Positions 1-8,491 of a stretch of 43,961 nucleotides of DNA are shown here, in pieces. The DNA lies in the NCBI GenBank assembly GCA_002239065.1, contig MPNO01000040.1, positions 1 to 43,961 on the forward strand, given 5' to 3'. Both the position numbers and the translations under genes were made by a program. Every line of letters begins with the position of its first letter. The first letter of the stretch is position 1. This stretch comes from Defluviicoccus sp. bin129 (lineage in GTDB: Bacteria; Pseudomonadota; Alphaproteobacteria; MPNO01). Under the pieces are notes generated by a model, which made no database searches, was not told the origin of the DNA, and saw only the letters and a list, made by a program, of their open reading frames with translations.

Positions 1-893
1 GAGCGTATCGCCGCCAGCCCGCTCGCCCGGCGCATGGCCGCGCAGGCCGGGCTCGAACTCGCCGCCATAAGCGGCAGCGGGACCGGCGGGGGGGGGGGGC
101 CAGGGGGGGGGGGAGCGGGGGGTGGCGGCCGCCCGGGCGCGCGCGCGGCGCGGGTCGGGCGGCCGCCGAACCGGCACACGCGCCGCCCAGACCCGCCGCC
201 GCGCCGGCCCCGGGGGAAACCGTCAGGCTGTCGACCATGCGCCGCGTGATCGCCGAGCGGATGACCGAATCCAAGGCGACGGTCCCCCACTTCTATCTCA
301 CCGTCGACTGCGAGATCGACGAGCTGCTCAAGGTGCGGAGCGAGATCAACAAGCGGATCGAGACGGCGAGAATATCGGTCAACGACATCGTCATCCGGGC
401 CTGCGCGCTCGCGCTGCGCGAGGTCCCGGCCGCCAATGTCTCCTGGGCGGGCGAAGGGTCGATGACACGGCACGGTACGGTGGACATCTCCGTCGCGGTG
501 GCGATCCCGGGCGGGCTGGTCACCCCGATCGTCAGGAATGCCGACGCCAGGGGTCTGGTCGAGATCGCGGCCGAAATGAAGGCGCTCGCGGCGCGGGCGC
601 GCGAGGGCAAGCTCACGCCGGAGGAGTACCAGGGCGGCAGCTTCTCGATCTCCAATCTCGGGATGTACGGGGTCAAGAGCTTCGATGCGGTGATCAACCC
701 GCCGCAGGCCTGCATTCTCGCGGTCGGCGCGGGGGAGCCGCGGCCGGTGGTCCGCGACGGCGCGATCGTTCCCGCCACCGTCATGTCGTGCACGCTGTCG
801 GTCGACCACCGCGTGGTGGATGGCGCCATCGGCGCCGAGCTGCTGGGCGCGATCAAGCGGAACATCGAGTATCCGCCGGCGATGCTGGCCTGA
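1..893 (+). CDS. pdhC: Dihydrolipoamide acetyltransferase (E2 of pyruvate dehydrogenase), 3' part, frameshifted
   Basis: E2 transfers the acetyl group from lipoyl-lysine to CoA in the pyruvate dehydrogenase complex. Positions 1-90 read in frame 1 as the start of a peripheral-subunit-binding domain (ERIAASPLARRMAAQ..., ending ...GSGTGG). From about 195 the protein continues in frame 3: an Ala/Pro linker (PAAAPAPGET), then the catalytic acyltransferase domain starting RRVIAERMTESK and containing the active-site motif DHRVVDG near the end. The expected RIVKxD end of the binding domain is missing, and the frame changes inside the G-rich tract at 86-175. The lipoyl domain lies outside the window. 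lpd follows 15 bp downstream. Family assignment is firm; whether the lesion is real is doubtful, because the gene is normally essential for pyruvate oxidation. Confidence 0.85.
   Translation, partial: AYRRQPARPAHGRAGRARTRRHKRQRDRRGGGARGGGSGGWRPPGRARGAGRAAAEPAHAPPRPAAAPAPGETVRLSTMRRVIAERMTESKATVPHFYLTVDCEIDELLKVRSEINKRIETARISVNDIVIRACALALREVPAANVSWAGEGSMTRHGTVDISVAVAIPGGLVTPIVRNADARGLVEIAAEMKALAARAREGKLTPEEYQGGSFSISNLGMYGVKSFDAVINPPQACILAVGAGEPRPVVRDGAIVPATVMSCTLSVDHRVVDGAIGAELLGAIKRNIEYPPAMLA
86..175 (+). repeat. G-rich low-complexity tract inside pdhC
   Basis: There are runs of 12 G (88-99) and 11 G (103-113), then GC-only sequence with GCGGCCGCC-type words. The E2 reading frame is lost across it and the end of the subunit-binding domain is not recognisable. 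It may be a base-calling or assembly artefact; if real it would be a strong G-quadruplex former. Confidence 0.7.
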
Positions 894-908
894 TCGGGGA
901 TAGCGCCC

Positions 909-2306
909 ATGGCCCGGCACTCCTGCGACATCGCCGTGATCGGCGGCGGCCCCGGCGGCTACGTCGCGGCGATCCGCGCCGCCCAGCTCGGCATGAAGGC
1001 CTGCGTGGTCGAGCGCGAGCATCTCGGCGGGATCTGCCTCAACTGGGGCTGCATTCCGACCAAGGCGCTGCTGCGGACCTCGGAAATCAACCATCTGCTC
1101 GGCCAGCTCGACTCCTTCGGCTTCGCCGCGGACGGGGTCGCCTTCGACCTTCAGAAGATCGTCAGGCGCTCGCGCGACGTTGCCGGACGGCTGAGCGCCG
1201 GGATCGGCCATTTGATGAAGAAGAACGGGGTAGAGGTCATCGAAGGGCAGGGCAGGCTGGCGGGCGGCGGGCAGGTGGCGGTGGAGCGCGACGGCGCGCT
1301 CGCCGAGGAGATCGCCGCGCCCCACATCGTGCTCGCCACAGGGGCGCGGGCGCGGACCCTGCCCGGGCTCGAGCCGGACGGCGAACGGGTCTGGACCTAT
1401 CGCGAGGCCATGGTGCCGCCCGCCATGCCCGCCTCGCTGCTGGTGATCGGATCGGGAGCGATCGGAATCGAGTTCGCGAGTTTCTACCGCGACCTGGGCG
1501 CCGAGGTGACGGTGGTCGAGATCCTCGAGCGTATTCTTCCGGTAGAAGACGAAGAAATCTCCGCACTAGCCAGAAAAGCCTTTGAGAAACAGGGAATGGA
1601 GATCCTCACCGGTGCCGCGGTGAGCGGTCTGGAACGCCGGGGCGCGGGCGTCCGGGCGGCGGTCGAGGCGGGCGGCGAGACCCGCGAGATCGACGTTGAA
1701 AGGGCGATCCTGGCGGTCGGGATCGTCGGCAATGTGGAGGACATCGGGCTCGCAGGAACCGGCGTCGAGGTCGATCGCGGCCACGTCGTCGTCAACCGCT
1801 GGTGCGAGACGGGCGAGACCGGCGTCTACGCGATCGGCGACCTGGTCGGGCCGCCCTGGCTCGCCCACAAGGCGAGCCACGAGGGGGTGATGTGCGTCGA
1901 ACGCATCGCCGGCATCGAGACCCATCCGCTCGAGGTTTCGCGCATCCCGGGCTGCACCTATTGCCGGCCGCAGGTGGCGAGTATCGGCCTCACCGAAGCG
2001 GCGGCCAGGGCGGAGGGCCGCGAGGTCAGGATCGGCCGTTTCCCCTGTCTCGCGAACGGCAAGGCGATCGCGCTCGGCGACGACGAGGGGCTGGTCAAGA
2101 CGGTGTTCGACGCGGCGACCGGCGAGCTGCTCGGCGCGCACTTGATCGGCGCCGAGGTGACCGAGCTGATCCAGGGCTTCGCCATCGCGAAGACGCTGGA
2201 GACCACCGAGGCGGAACTCATGGAAACGGTTTTCCCGCACCCGACGCTGTCCGAGATGATGCACGAGTCCGTGCTTGACGCTTACGGACGGGCTCTTCAT
2301 TTCTAG
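909..2306 (+). CDS. lpd: Dihydrolipoyl dehydrogenase (E3)
   Basis: FAD- and NAD-dependent E3 that reoxidises dihydrolipoamide of the E2 subunit. The 465-residue product has the N-terminal FAD-binding GGGPGGYVAAIRAAQLG, the redox disulfide in GGICLNWGCIPTK, the second Rossmann motif GSGAIGIEF for NAD, the FAD-binding ..YAIGD.. segment, and the C-terminal dimerisation domain with the catalytic FPHPTLSE motif. Length and motifs are complete. It sits directly after pdhC and before lipA, so it is probably the PDH-dedicated E3, not the 2-oxoglutarate or glycine-cleavage one. Confidence 0.96.
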   Translation: MARHSCDIAVIGGGPGGYVAAIRAAQLGMKACVVEREHLGGICLNWGCIPTKALLRTSEINHLLGQLDSFGFAADGVAFDLQKIVRRSRDVAGRLSAGIGHLMKKNGVEVIEGQGRLAGGGQVAVERDGALAEEIAAPHIVLATGARARTLPGLEPDGERVWTYREAMVPPAMPASLLVIGSGAIGIEFASFYRDLGAEVTVVEILERILPVEDEEISALARKAFEKQGMEILTGAAVSGLERRGAGVRAAVEAGGETREIDVERAILAVGIVGNVEDIGLAGTGVEVDRGHVVVNRWCETGETGVYAIGDLVGPPWLAHKASHEGVMCVERIAGIETHPLEVSRIPGCTYCRPQVASIGLTEAAARAEGREVRIGRFPCLANGKAIALGDDEGLVKTVFDAATGELLGAHLIGAEVTELIQGFAIAKTLETTEAELMETVFPHPTLSEMMHESVLDAYGRALHF

Positions 2307-2330
2307 ATCGACGGCTATGCAGTGGCCCCG

Positions 2331-3272
2331 ATGACCGGCACAAGCCCAACCGCGACCATCCGCCATCCCGAAAAGATCGGCCGCGAGGACGCCCCGATCC
2401 CGCGCAAGCCGCCGTGGATCCGCGTGCGCGCGCCGGTCTCGCCGGTCTTCGGCGAGACCCGCGGCGTCATGCGCGCGCTCGGGCTGACCACGGTGTGCGA
2501 GGAAGCGGCGTGCCCCAATATCGGCGAGTGCTGGGCCCAGCGCCATGCCACGATGATGATCCTCGGTGCCGTCTGCACCCGCGCCTGCGCATTCTGCAAC
2601 GTCGCGACCGGGCTGCCGGACCGTGTCGATCCGGACGAGCCGGGGCGGGTCGCCGAGGCGGTCGCAAGGCTCGGCCTGCGCCATGTCGTCATCACCTCGG
2701 TCGACCGCGACGATCTCGACGATGGCGGGGCAGGGCATTTCGCGCGCGTCATCCGCGCCATCCGGGCGCTGGACCCGGAAACCACCATCGAGGTGCTGAC
2801 GCCCGATTTCCTGAGAAAGGACGGGGCCGTCGAACACGTGGTCGACGCCCGTCCGGACGTCTACAACCACAACCTGGAGACCGTGCCGAGGCTGTATCCG
2901 ACGGTGCGGCCGGGGGCGCGGTACTTCCATTCCCTGAAGCTGCTCGACCGGGTGAAACAGCTCGACCCGTCGATGTTCACCAAGTCAGGGCTGATGGTCG
3001 GGCTCGGCGAGAGCCGCGAAGAGGTGCACCAGGCGATGGACGACCTGCGCGCCGCGGATGTCGACTTCCTGACCGTCGGCCAGTACCTCCAGCCGACGCC
3101 CAAGCATCACCCGATCGACCGGTTCTGGGAGCCCGGTGAGTTCGAGGAGCTGGCCAGGATGGCCAGGGGCAAGGGCTTCCTGATGGTGTCGGCGACGCCG
3201 CTCACCCGCTCGTCCTATCACGCCGACCGCGACTTCGAGGCGCTGCGCGCGGCGCGCCGGGCGTCCGGCTGA
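2331..3272 (+). CDS. lipA: Lipoyl synthase
   Basis: Radical-SAM enzyme that inserts two sulfurs into protein-bound octanoyl groups to make lipoyl cofactors, here needed by the E2 encoded just upstream. Both clusters are visible: the auxiliary-cluster cysteines in [12 protein letters not shown] and the radical-SAM motif CTRACAFC. Later conserved segments include [10 protein letters not shown] and the C-terminal RSSYHAD that supplies the serine ligand. ATG at 2331 is preferred; an in-frame GTG at 2322 would add three residues and neither start has a strong Shine-Dalgarno. It follows lpd closely and precedes the Coq10-like gene by 4 bp, an order usual in alphaproteobacteria. Confidence 0.95.
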   Translation: MTGTSPTATIRHPEKIGREDAPIPRKPPWIRVRAPVSPVFGETRGVMRALGLTTVCEEAACPNIGECWAQRHATMMILGAVCTRACAFCNVATGLPDRVDPDEPGRVAEAVARLGLRHVVITSVDRDDLDDGGAGHFARVIRAIRALDPETTIEVLTPDFLRKDGAVEHVVDARPDVYNHNLETVPRLYPTVRPGARYFHSLKLLDRVKQLDPSMFTKSGLMVGLGESREEVHQAMDDLRAADVDFLTVGQYLQPTPKHHPIDRFWEPGEFEELARMARGKGFLMVSATPLTRSSYHADRDFEALRAARRASG

Positions 3273-3276
3273 CCCG

Positions 3277-3759
3277 ATGCCGAGCCACGCCGAACGCCGC
3301 TACGCCGCCTACGCGCCGGCCCAGATCTACGAGCTGGTGGCCGATGTCGAGAGCTATCCCGCCTTCCTGCCCTGGTGCACCGGCTGCCGCATATACAGCC
3401 GCGAGGGCAACGTGCTGCACGCCAACCTCAGGGTCGGCTTCAAGATGGTGAGCGAAAGCTTCAGGTCGCGGGTGACGCTGGACCCGGTCGAACGCATCGA
3501 CATCGCCTATCTCGACGGGCCGTTCCGCTATCTCGACAGCCGCTGGCAGTTCAGCCCCAGGGACGACGGCTGCCTGATCGACTTCTTCATCGATTTCGAG
3601 TTCCGCTCGCTGCTGCTGCGCAAGATCATGGGACCGCTGTTCAACGAGGTGGTCCGGCGCAGCGTCGCCGCCTTCATCGCGCGGGCGGATACGCTGTACG
3701 GCGCTGCGAAGGTGGGCGGCGCGCCCGGCCGGCGGGCCGTCTCCGCCATTCAGAAATAG
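3277..3759 (+). CDS. Coq10/RatA-type START-fold ubiquinone-binding protein
   Basis: A 160-residue START/polyketide-cyclase-like protein. It opens with the family hallmark AERRYAAYAPAQIYELVADVESYPAFLPWC and has the FRYLDSRWQF and IDFFIDFEFRS strands that line the lipid cavity. Eukaryotic Coq10 binds ubiquinone and aids respiration; bacterial relatives are also annotated RatA. Its place behind lipA in the same direction is the standard alphaproteobacterial arrangement. The last 10 bp overlap convergently with the end of the DUF429 gene on the other strand. Confidence 0.88.
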   Translation: MPSHAERRYAAYAPAQIYELVADVESYPAFLPWCTGCRIYSREGNVLHANLRVGFKMVSESFRSRVTLDPVERIDIAYLDGPFRYLDSRWQFSPRDDGCLIDFFIDFEFRSLLLRKIMGPLFNEVVRRSVAAFIARADTLYGAAKVGGAPGRRAVSAIQK

Positions 3760-4553
3760 ATCAGGCCCTCGATCCGTTCGACCGGCTGGCGCGCCGCCCG
3801 GCGCAGCCTCGGCAGGTTCGCGGCGGCGACCGCGGCGAGCACGGCATCCAACGCATCGCCGCCCCGATTCTCGACTATCCGATCCCTAAGCGATCTATCA
3901 GGTCTGTTCAGTAGTCCCTTGGTTATCAACGCATTCAGGAGCTTGATCCGTGAGTCCCGCAAGGCCGCTCCGCGTCCCTTGTAGGAGCCGTAGAGACCGA
4001 GCCGCTTGAGCAGAGAGGCGGGGCAGGTTTCGGCGAGCAGAACCTTGCCGGTGGCGGGGGCCTGCATCGGGATGACGCGCGCCGCGCCGGACTCCACCAG
4101 CGGCAGGAGCACGCTTCGGATGCCGGCATGGGTCTGGCGGTAAAGCCTCAAATTGTAGGCGGAAAACGGTACCTTCGCCTCGACATCGGTACATCGCTTG
4201 AACTCGCGCCCGCCGGCGGCGCGCCGGCAATCTGTCCGAAGCGCTTCGGGGTCGGGGTAGCGGGCGGGGAAGGCGCGCAGGAAGTCCCGCCACTCGGTCT
4301 CCTCGATCAGCGAGCGGGGCAGGCTGAAGGGAAAGTCGAGACCGGCCGCGGCGCGCCGTTCGCTCGCCAGGAAACCCCTCAGTGCCGCCAGCGCCGTTTC
4401 GCGGTCCCGCGCACCGCCCGGCAATTCGCGTGCCGGCTCGCAGCGTTCCAGGGTCAGCCGGCCCGCTTGCTGCGTTCCAGCCGCGATCCAGATGTGATCG
4501 CCCGCATGGCGGGCGCCGGAAAAATCGACCCCGACGACGCGCCGACGCGTCAC
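3750..4553 (-). CDS. DUF429 family protein, RNase H-like fold
   Basis: A 267-residue protein. VVGVDFSGA near the N-terminus is the first beta strand of an RNase-H-like fold with a candidate metal-binding Asp; LDFPFSLP, ETCPASLLKRLGLYGSYKG and a late GGDALDAVLAA segment supply further conserved positions of the DUF429 family. GTG at 4553 overlaps the cinA stop codon (GTGA), which fixes the start and suggests translational coupling. The family is often called a predicted nuclease, but no activity is established, so I give no gene name. It ends the ispDF-pgpA-cinA transcription unit and overlaps the Coq10-like gene tail to tail. Confidence 0.8.
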   Translation of the reverse strand: MTRRRVVGVDFSGARHAGDHIWIAAGTQQAGRLTLERCEPARELPGGARDRETALAALRGFLASERRAAAGLDFPFSLPRSLIEETEWRDFLRAFPARYPDPEALRTDCRRAAGGREFKRCTDVEAKVPFSAYNLRLYRQTHAGIRSVLLPLVESGAARVIPMQAPATGKVLLAETCPASLLKRLGLYGSYKGRGAALRDSRIKLLNALITKGLLNRPDRSLRDRIVENRGGDALDAVLAAVAAANLPRLRRAARQPVERIEGLIYF

Positions 4554-5059
4554 CCGGCGAGACGCCCGATCAACGCCATCGCGGCCAGCACCGAGGACTC
4601 CCGGACCGCCGCCCGGTCGCCGGCGAACAGGAAGCGGCGGTGCAGCGTCGCGCCCGACCGCCGCGCGGCCGCGATGTGGACCAGGCCGACCGGCTTGGCC
4701 GGGCTGCCGCCGCCGGGTCCCGCGACCCCGGTGATGCCGACGGCGATGTCGGCCCGGCTGTTGGCGAGCCCGCCCTCGGCCATGGCGCGGGCGACGTCTT
4801 CGCTCACCGCGCCATGTGCCGCGATCAGCGCCGCGGGCACCGAGGCGAGCTCGGCCTTGGCCTCGTTGGTGTAGGTGACCAGGCCGCGCTCGACCACGTC
4901 GGACGAACCGGCGATGGCGGTGAGCGCACCGGCGAGCAGACCGCCGGTGCAGGATTCCACCGTCGCCACGGTCAGCCCTCTGGACCGGCAGCGCCGAAGC
5001 AGGGTTTCGGATGCGCGCAGGATCTCTTCGTTCAAGCCAGAAACTCCCTTGCCAGCCAT
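4550..5059 (-). CDS. cinA: CinA-family nicotinamide-nucleotide amidohydrolase
   Basis: A stand-alone CinA C-terminal domain (169 residues), also called PncC, which deamidates nicotinamide mononucleotide to nicotinate mononucleotide in pyridine nucleotide recycling. Diagnostic segments are TVATVESCTGGLLAG, ERGLVTYTNEAK, the serine/glycine-rich AVGITGVAGPGGG and KPVGLVHIA. The N-terminal MoaB-like domain of long CinA proteins is absent, as usual for this class. ATG at 5059 overlaps pgpA by 28 bp; TTG at 5035, whose TTGA overlaps the pgpA stop, is a credible alternative. Confidence 0.92.
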   Translation of the reverse strand: MAGKGVSGLNEEILRASETLLRRCRSRGLTVATVESCTGGLLAGALTAIAGSSDVVERGLVTYTNEAKAELASVPAALIAAHGAVSEDVARAMAEGGLANSRADIAVGITGVAGPGGGSPAKPVGLVHIAAARRSGATLHRRFLFAGDRAAVRESSVLAAMALIGRLAG

Positions 5060-5520
5060 ACCCCGGCGAGCGCGTAGACCCCGGCGACCGCGTCATCGGC
5101 CATGACCCCGAACCCGCCCTTCAGCCTGCGATCGGCCCACGAAGCGGGCCACGGCTTGACGATGTCGGCGATGCGAAACAGGACGAAGCCGAGCGCGAAC
5201 TGCCAGAAATCCAGAGCCGCGGGAAGCAGCGCCACGAACTGGCCGGCGACCTCGTCGATGACGATCGGGCCCGGGTCGTCGTCGCCGGTGCGCTGCGTCA
5301 CCGAGGCCGAGGCCCACCAACCGAGCGCGAACACGACGATCGCGGCGACGCCGAGCCCCCAGGGTCCGAAATGTTCCAGCAGCAGCCAGGCCGCCGGCAG
5401 GGCCGCCAGCGAGCCCCAGCTTCCGGGCGCGCCGGGCAGCAGGCCGATGCCGCCGACGGTGGCGACGAAAGTCGGCGCATCGCGCCAGGCCGGGGAATAC
5501 GCGCGACCGCCCACCGGCAT
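5032..5520 (-). CDS. pgpA: Phosphatidylglycerophosphatase A
   Basis: A 162-residue inner-membrane enzyme that dephosphorylates phosphatidylglycerophosphate to phosphatidylglycerol. The family motifs are present: GGIGLLPGAPGSWGSL at the N-terminus, IVIDEVAGQ with acidic metal ligands, FRIADIVKPWP, and the C-terminal GFGVMADDAVAG. About three to four hydrophobic segments are visible. The gene lies 6 bp after ispDF and overlaps cinA, a conserved alphaproteobacterial order. Confidence 0.95.
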   Translation of the reverse strand: MPVGGRAYSPAWRDAPTFVATVGGIGLLPGAPGSWGSLAALPAAWLLLEHFGPWGLGVAAIVVFALGWWASASVTQRTGDDDPGPIVIDEVAGQFVALLPAALDFWQFALGFVLFRIADIVKPWPASWADRRLKGGFGVMADDAVAGVYALAGVWLAREFLA

Positions 5521-5526
5521 CGCGGC

Positions 5527-6693
5527 TCAGGCGGGGAGGCGGATCGTGGCGACGGCCTGGGCGGCTATACCCTCGCCGCGTCCGGTGAAGCCGAGGCCTT
5601 CGGTCGTCGTCGCCTTGATGCCGATGCGGCCGGGCTCCAGCTCCAGCAGCGCGGCGACGCGGGCCGCCATCGCGTCCCGATGCGGCGCGATCTTGGGCGC
5701 TTCGCAGATCAGGGTGACGTCGAGATTGACGATCCTGGCGCCGCGGCGGCGGATCAGCGACGCGGCGTGGCGCAGGAAGGTGGCCGAGGGCTCGCCCCGC
5801 CAGCGTGGGTCGGTGGGCGGAAAATGCAGGCCGATATCGCCTTCGGAGATCGCGCCCAGCAGCGCGTCGGTCATGGCGTGCATCCCGACATCGGCGTCCG
5901 AATGACCGACGAGCGCCCGGTCGTGCGGAATTTCGACGCCGCACAGCGTGACCGCCTTTCCCTCGCCGAACTTATGGACATCGAAGCCGGTGCCGGTCCT
6001 GAGTTCGAAGCGTTCTCCCCCGAGCCAGCGCCGCGCGCGCTCCAGATCCTCCTGCGTCGTCACCTTGATGTTGGAATCGCTGCCGTGCACCAGCGCGACA
6101 TCGAGACCCGCCCGCTCCGCCACCGCGGCGTCGTCGGTCAGCGCCATCCCGGCGGCGGCGCGGTGCGCGGCGAGGATTTCCGGAAACCGGAAACCCTGCG
6201 GCGTCTGCGCGCGCCACAGCCCGCGGCGCTCCACGGTTTCGCCGACGAGCGGCGCATCCGTTCCGTCCCGTTCGCGCTTCAGCGTATCGCTGATCGGCAC
6301 CGCGGGGAGCGCGGCGGGGCGGGTTTCGAGCGCCGCCAGGACCCGCGAGATCGTCGGCGCATCGGCGAAGGGGCGCGCCGCATCGTGGATCAGCACCGTC
6401 CGCGGGCCGACCGGGACGAGGCTCTCGAGGCCGAGACGCGCGGAGTCCTGCCGCGTGCCGCCGCCGGTGACCGGTTTCATGAGGTCGAGGCCGTCGAGCG
6501 CCCGGTCGCAGTGCTCGCGATCGGCGGCGCCGACGACCACGCGCACCCCGTCGACGGCGGGGTGGTCGACGAAGCCGGAGACGGCGTGGCGCAGAACGGC
6601 GTCGTCGCCGAGCGGCAAGTACTGCTTGGGAAGAGTTGCGCCGAGACGCGTGCCGCGCCCGCCGGCAAGAATCAGGGCGACGCACCCCGTCAT
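5527..6693 (-). CDS. ispDF: Bifunctional IspD/IspF of the MEP isoprenoid pathway
   Basis: A fusion enzyme of 388 residues. The N-terminal cytidylyltransferase (IspD) shows ALILAGGRGTRLG, LPKQYLPLG, HDAARPF and the late GSDSNIKVTTQEDL. The C-terminal 2C-methyl-D-erythritol 2,4-cyclodiphosphate synthase (IspF) starts at RTGTGFDVHKFGEG with zinc ligands Asp and His, followed by GHSDADVGMHAMTDALLGA and KATTTEGLGFTGRGEGI. It makes CDP-ME and MEcPP; the IspE step in between must be encoded elsewhere. The fusion is typical of alphaproteobacteria. ATG at 6693 places the nucleotide-binding loop at the N-terminus. It is divergent from dusB with 139 bp between them. Confidence 0.96.
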   Translation of the reverse strand: MTGCVALILAGGRGTRLGATLPKQYLPLGDDAVLRHAVSGFVDHPAVDGVRVVVGAADREHCDRALDGLDLMKPVTGGGTRQDSARLGLESLVPVGPRTVLIHDAARPFADAPTISRVLAALETRPAALPAVPISDTLKRERDGTDAPLVGETVERRGLWRAQTPQGFRFPEILAAHRAAAGMALTDDAAVAERAGLDVALVHGSDSNIKVTTQEDLERARRWLGGERFELRTGTGFDVHKFGEGKAVTLCGVEIPHDRALVGHSDADVGMHAMTDALLGAISEGDIGLHFPPTDPRWRGEPSATFLRHAASLIRRRGARIVNLDVTLICEAPKIAPHRDAMAARVAALLELEPGRIGIKATTTEGLGFTGRGEGIAAQAVATIRLPA

Positions 6694-6832
6694 ATCGCAC
6701 CCGTGCGGTTGTCGGGGAGACCCTAGCCCGGATTTCTCACCCCTGTCACGGCCCGCGCCGCGAGCCGCTTCGCCCTGTTCGCTGTCAACCAGGGTGATAT
6801 ATAGTCCCGCTCTCGCCGTGGATTGAGGTGCC

Positions 6833-7834
6833 ATGTCCTCCCTGGCTCCGCTCAAGATCGGTCCCGTCGAAATCCGGGAGCCGGTATTTCTGGCGCCGAT
6901 GTCCGGGGTCAGCGACCTGCCGTTCCGCCGCCTGGTCAAGAGCTGGGGGGCGGGGATGGTGTTTTCCGAAATGATCGCCGACGGGGCGATGCTGCGGCAG
7001 GCGCCCGGGTCGTTGAAGATCGCGACCGACTGCGCCGAGGAGTTTCCCATGGCGGTCCAGCTCGTCGGCCACGATCCTTCCACCATGGCCGAGGCGGCAC
7101 GCATCGCGGCCGATCGCGGCGCGGCGGTGGTCGACATCAACATGGGCTGCCCGGTCAAGAAGGTGGTCAGGAAGATGTGCGGCTCGGCCCTGATGCGGGA
7201 CGAGGCCCATGCCGCCCGTATCGTCGGCGCCGTCGCGGACGCGGTGGACCTGCCGGTCACGCTCAAGATGCGCATGGGCTGGGACGACGGCCACCTCAAC
7301 GCGCCCCGGCTCGCCGCCATCGCCGAGAATTGCGGCGCGAGGATGATCACCGTCCACGGGCGCACGCGGACCCAGCTCTATAACGGTCAGGCGAACTGGC
7401 GCTTCGTCGCCGGGGTGAAGGCCGCCGTCTCGATTCCGGTGATCGTCAACGGCGATATCACCACCCCGGCGGAAGCCGCCGCCGCTCTGCGGGCCTCGAA
7501 TGCGGACGGCGTGATGATCGGCCGCGGCGCCTGCGGGAGGCCGTGGTTCCCGCGTCAGGTCATGGCCTATCTGCGCGGCGGTTGGCACGAACCCGATCCC
7601 GGCCCGGCGCGGCGATGCGCCGCGATCCGCGCCCATTTCGACGCGATGCTCGGGCATTACGGACCGGTCACCGGGGTCCGCATGGCGCGCAAGCATCTCG
7701 CCTGGTACGCCAGGTCCAGCCGCGGCGGGGCGGCGTTTCGCGCCGCGGTCAACGCGCTCGCCGACCCGGACGAGGTCCGTTCGGCGATCGTGCGCTTTTT
7801 CGGGGAAGCCGGCGGCGACGCCATCGCGGCATGA
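6833..7834 (+). CDS. dusB: tRNA-dihydrouridine synthase (DusB/NifR3 family)
   Basis: FMN-dependent enzyme that reduces uridines in tRNA D-loops. The 333-residue TIM-barrel protein has [15 protein letters not shown], the catalytic cysteine in [36 protein letters not shown] and the phosphate-binding IVNGDITT...[12 protein letters not shown]. In alphaproteobacteria this gene (once nifR3) heads the nifR3-ntrBC operon. Here its TGA overlaps the ATG of the shortened ntrC relative (ATGA at 7831), so nothing of ntrB remains. An AT-rich TATATAGT at about 6798-6805 may be the promoter -10 region; I could not pair it with a good -35. Confidence 0.94.
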   Translation: MSSLAPLKIGPVEIREPVFLAPMSGVSDLPFRRLVKSWGAGMVFSEMIADGAMLRQAPGSLKIATDCAEEFPMAVQLVGHDPSTMAEAARIAADRGAAVVDINMGCPVKKVVRKMCGSALMRDEAHAARIVGAVADAVDLPVTLKMRMGWDDGHLNAPRLAAIAENCGARMITVHGRTRTQLYNGQANWRFVAGVKAAVSIPVIVNGDITTPAEAAAALRASNADGVMIGRGACGRPWFPRQVMAYLRGGWHEPDPGPARRCAAIRAHFDAMLGHYGPVTGVRMARKHLAWYARSSRGGAAFRAAVNALADPDEVRSAIVRFFGEAGGDAIAA

Positions 7835-8433
7835 GCCCTCCGGTCATCGTGCTGGCAAGCTCGGACGGCGAGGTCCTCCGGCTCTTCGACGAGGCGGGGT
7901 TTGCGCTGCTGTTCGCGCCGACCCCGGAGGCGTTCCGCCATGTGCTGGGCTCCGGTGCCGGCGACGCCGCGGCGGTCGACTCCGCGATGCTGTCGAGCGC
8001 CGGTGCCGGCATCGCGGAGGCGATGGCGGGCTCGCGGCCCGATATGCCGGTCGTCGTGCTGGGCGGCACCGCGCCGGTCGGATTTCCGGTTCGCACCAGC
8101 CACGTCGCGCGGCCGCGGAACCGGGACAGCCTGCTCGCCGCGGTCGAAAGCGCGCTGGTGGGCACGCAGGCGTCGCCACCCAGCGAGCGGGACAGCCTGT
8201 CGCGTGCCGTGGAGACCCATCTGGTGCAGTATTTCGAGGCCCATGCCCCCGGGCTTCCGGGCCCCGGCCTGCACCGCCGGGTGTTGCGCGAGGTCGAGCG
8301 GTCGCTGATCGCGCTCGCCCTCGACGCCACGCGGGGCAACCAGCTTCGGGCGGCGGCCCTGCTGGGGCTCAACCGCAATACGCTGAGGAAGAAGATCCGC
8401 GATCTCGACATCTCGGCGGAGCGGAGCCTATGA
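7831..8433 (+). CDS. Reduced NtrC-like regulator: degenerate receiver plus Fis-type HTH, no AAA+ domain
   Basis: A 200-residue protein in the place where ntrB and ntrC normally lie. Residues 1-110 keep the spacing of a receiver domain: a [10 protein letters not shown] opening, a VDSAM segment where the phosphorylated Asp would be, [11 protein letters not shown], and a closing [11 protein letters not shown] helix. The acidic pair (SSD in place of DDD) and the conserved Lys are not kept. Residues from about 145 match the NtrC C-terminus: [33 protein letters not shown] and [12 protein letters not shown], a Fis-type DNA-binding helix-turn-helix. The roughly 240-residue sigma54-interacting ATPase is absent. 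Start ATG overlaps dusB. It may bind NtrC sites but cannot activate sigma54 itself. The derivation from ntrC is inferred from position and C-terminal similarity. Confidence 0.82.
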   Translation: MSPPVIVLASSDGEVLRLFDEAGFALLFAPTPEAFRHVLGSGAGDAAAVDSAMLSSAGAGIAEAMAGSRPDMPVVVLGGTAPVGFPVRTSHVARPRNRDSLLAAVESALVGTQASPPSERDSLSRAVETHLVQYFEAHAPGLPGPGLHRRVLREVERSLIALALDATRGNQLRAAALLGLNRNTLRKKIRDLDISAERSL

Positions 8434-8491
8434 TGACCGTACTCGCGGCTGGCTGACTCCGCGCGCGAGCGGGTGACCGGTTCGGCACGAT

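Noticed and set aside
1566..2930. Long minus-strand ORF opposite lpd and lipA
   Set aside because: Antisense shadow; both plus-strand genes have full motifs.
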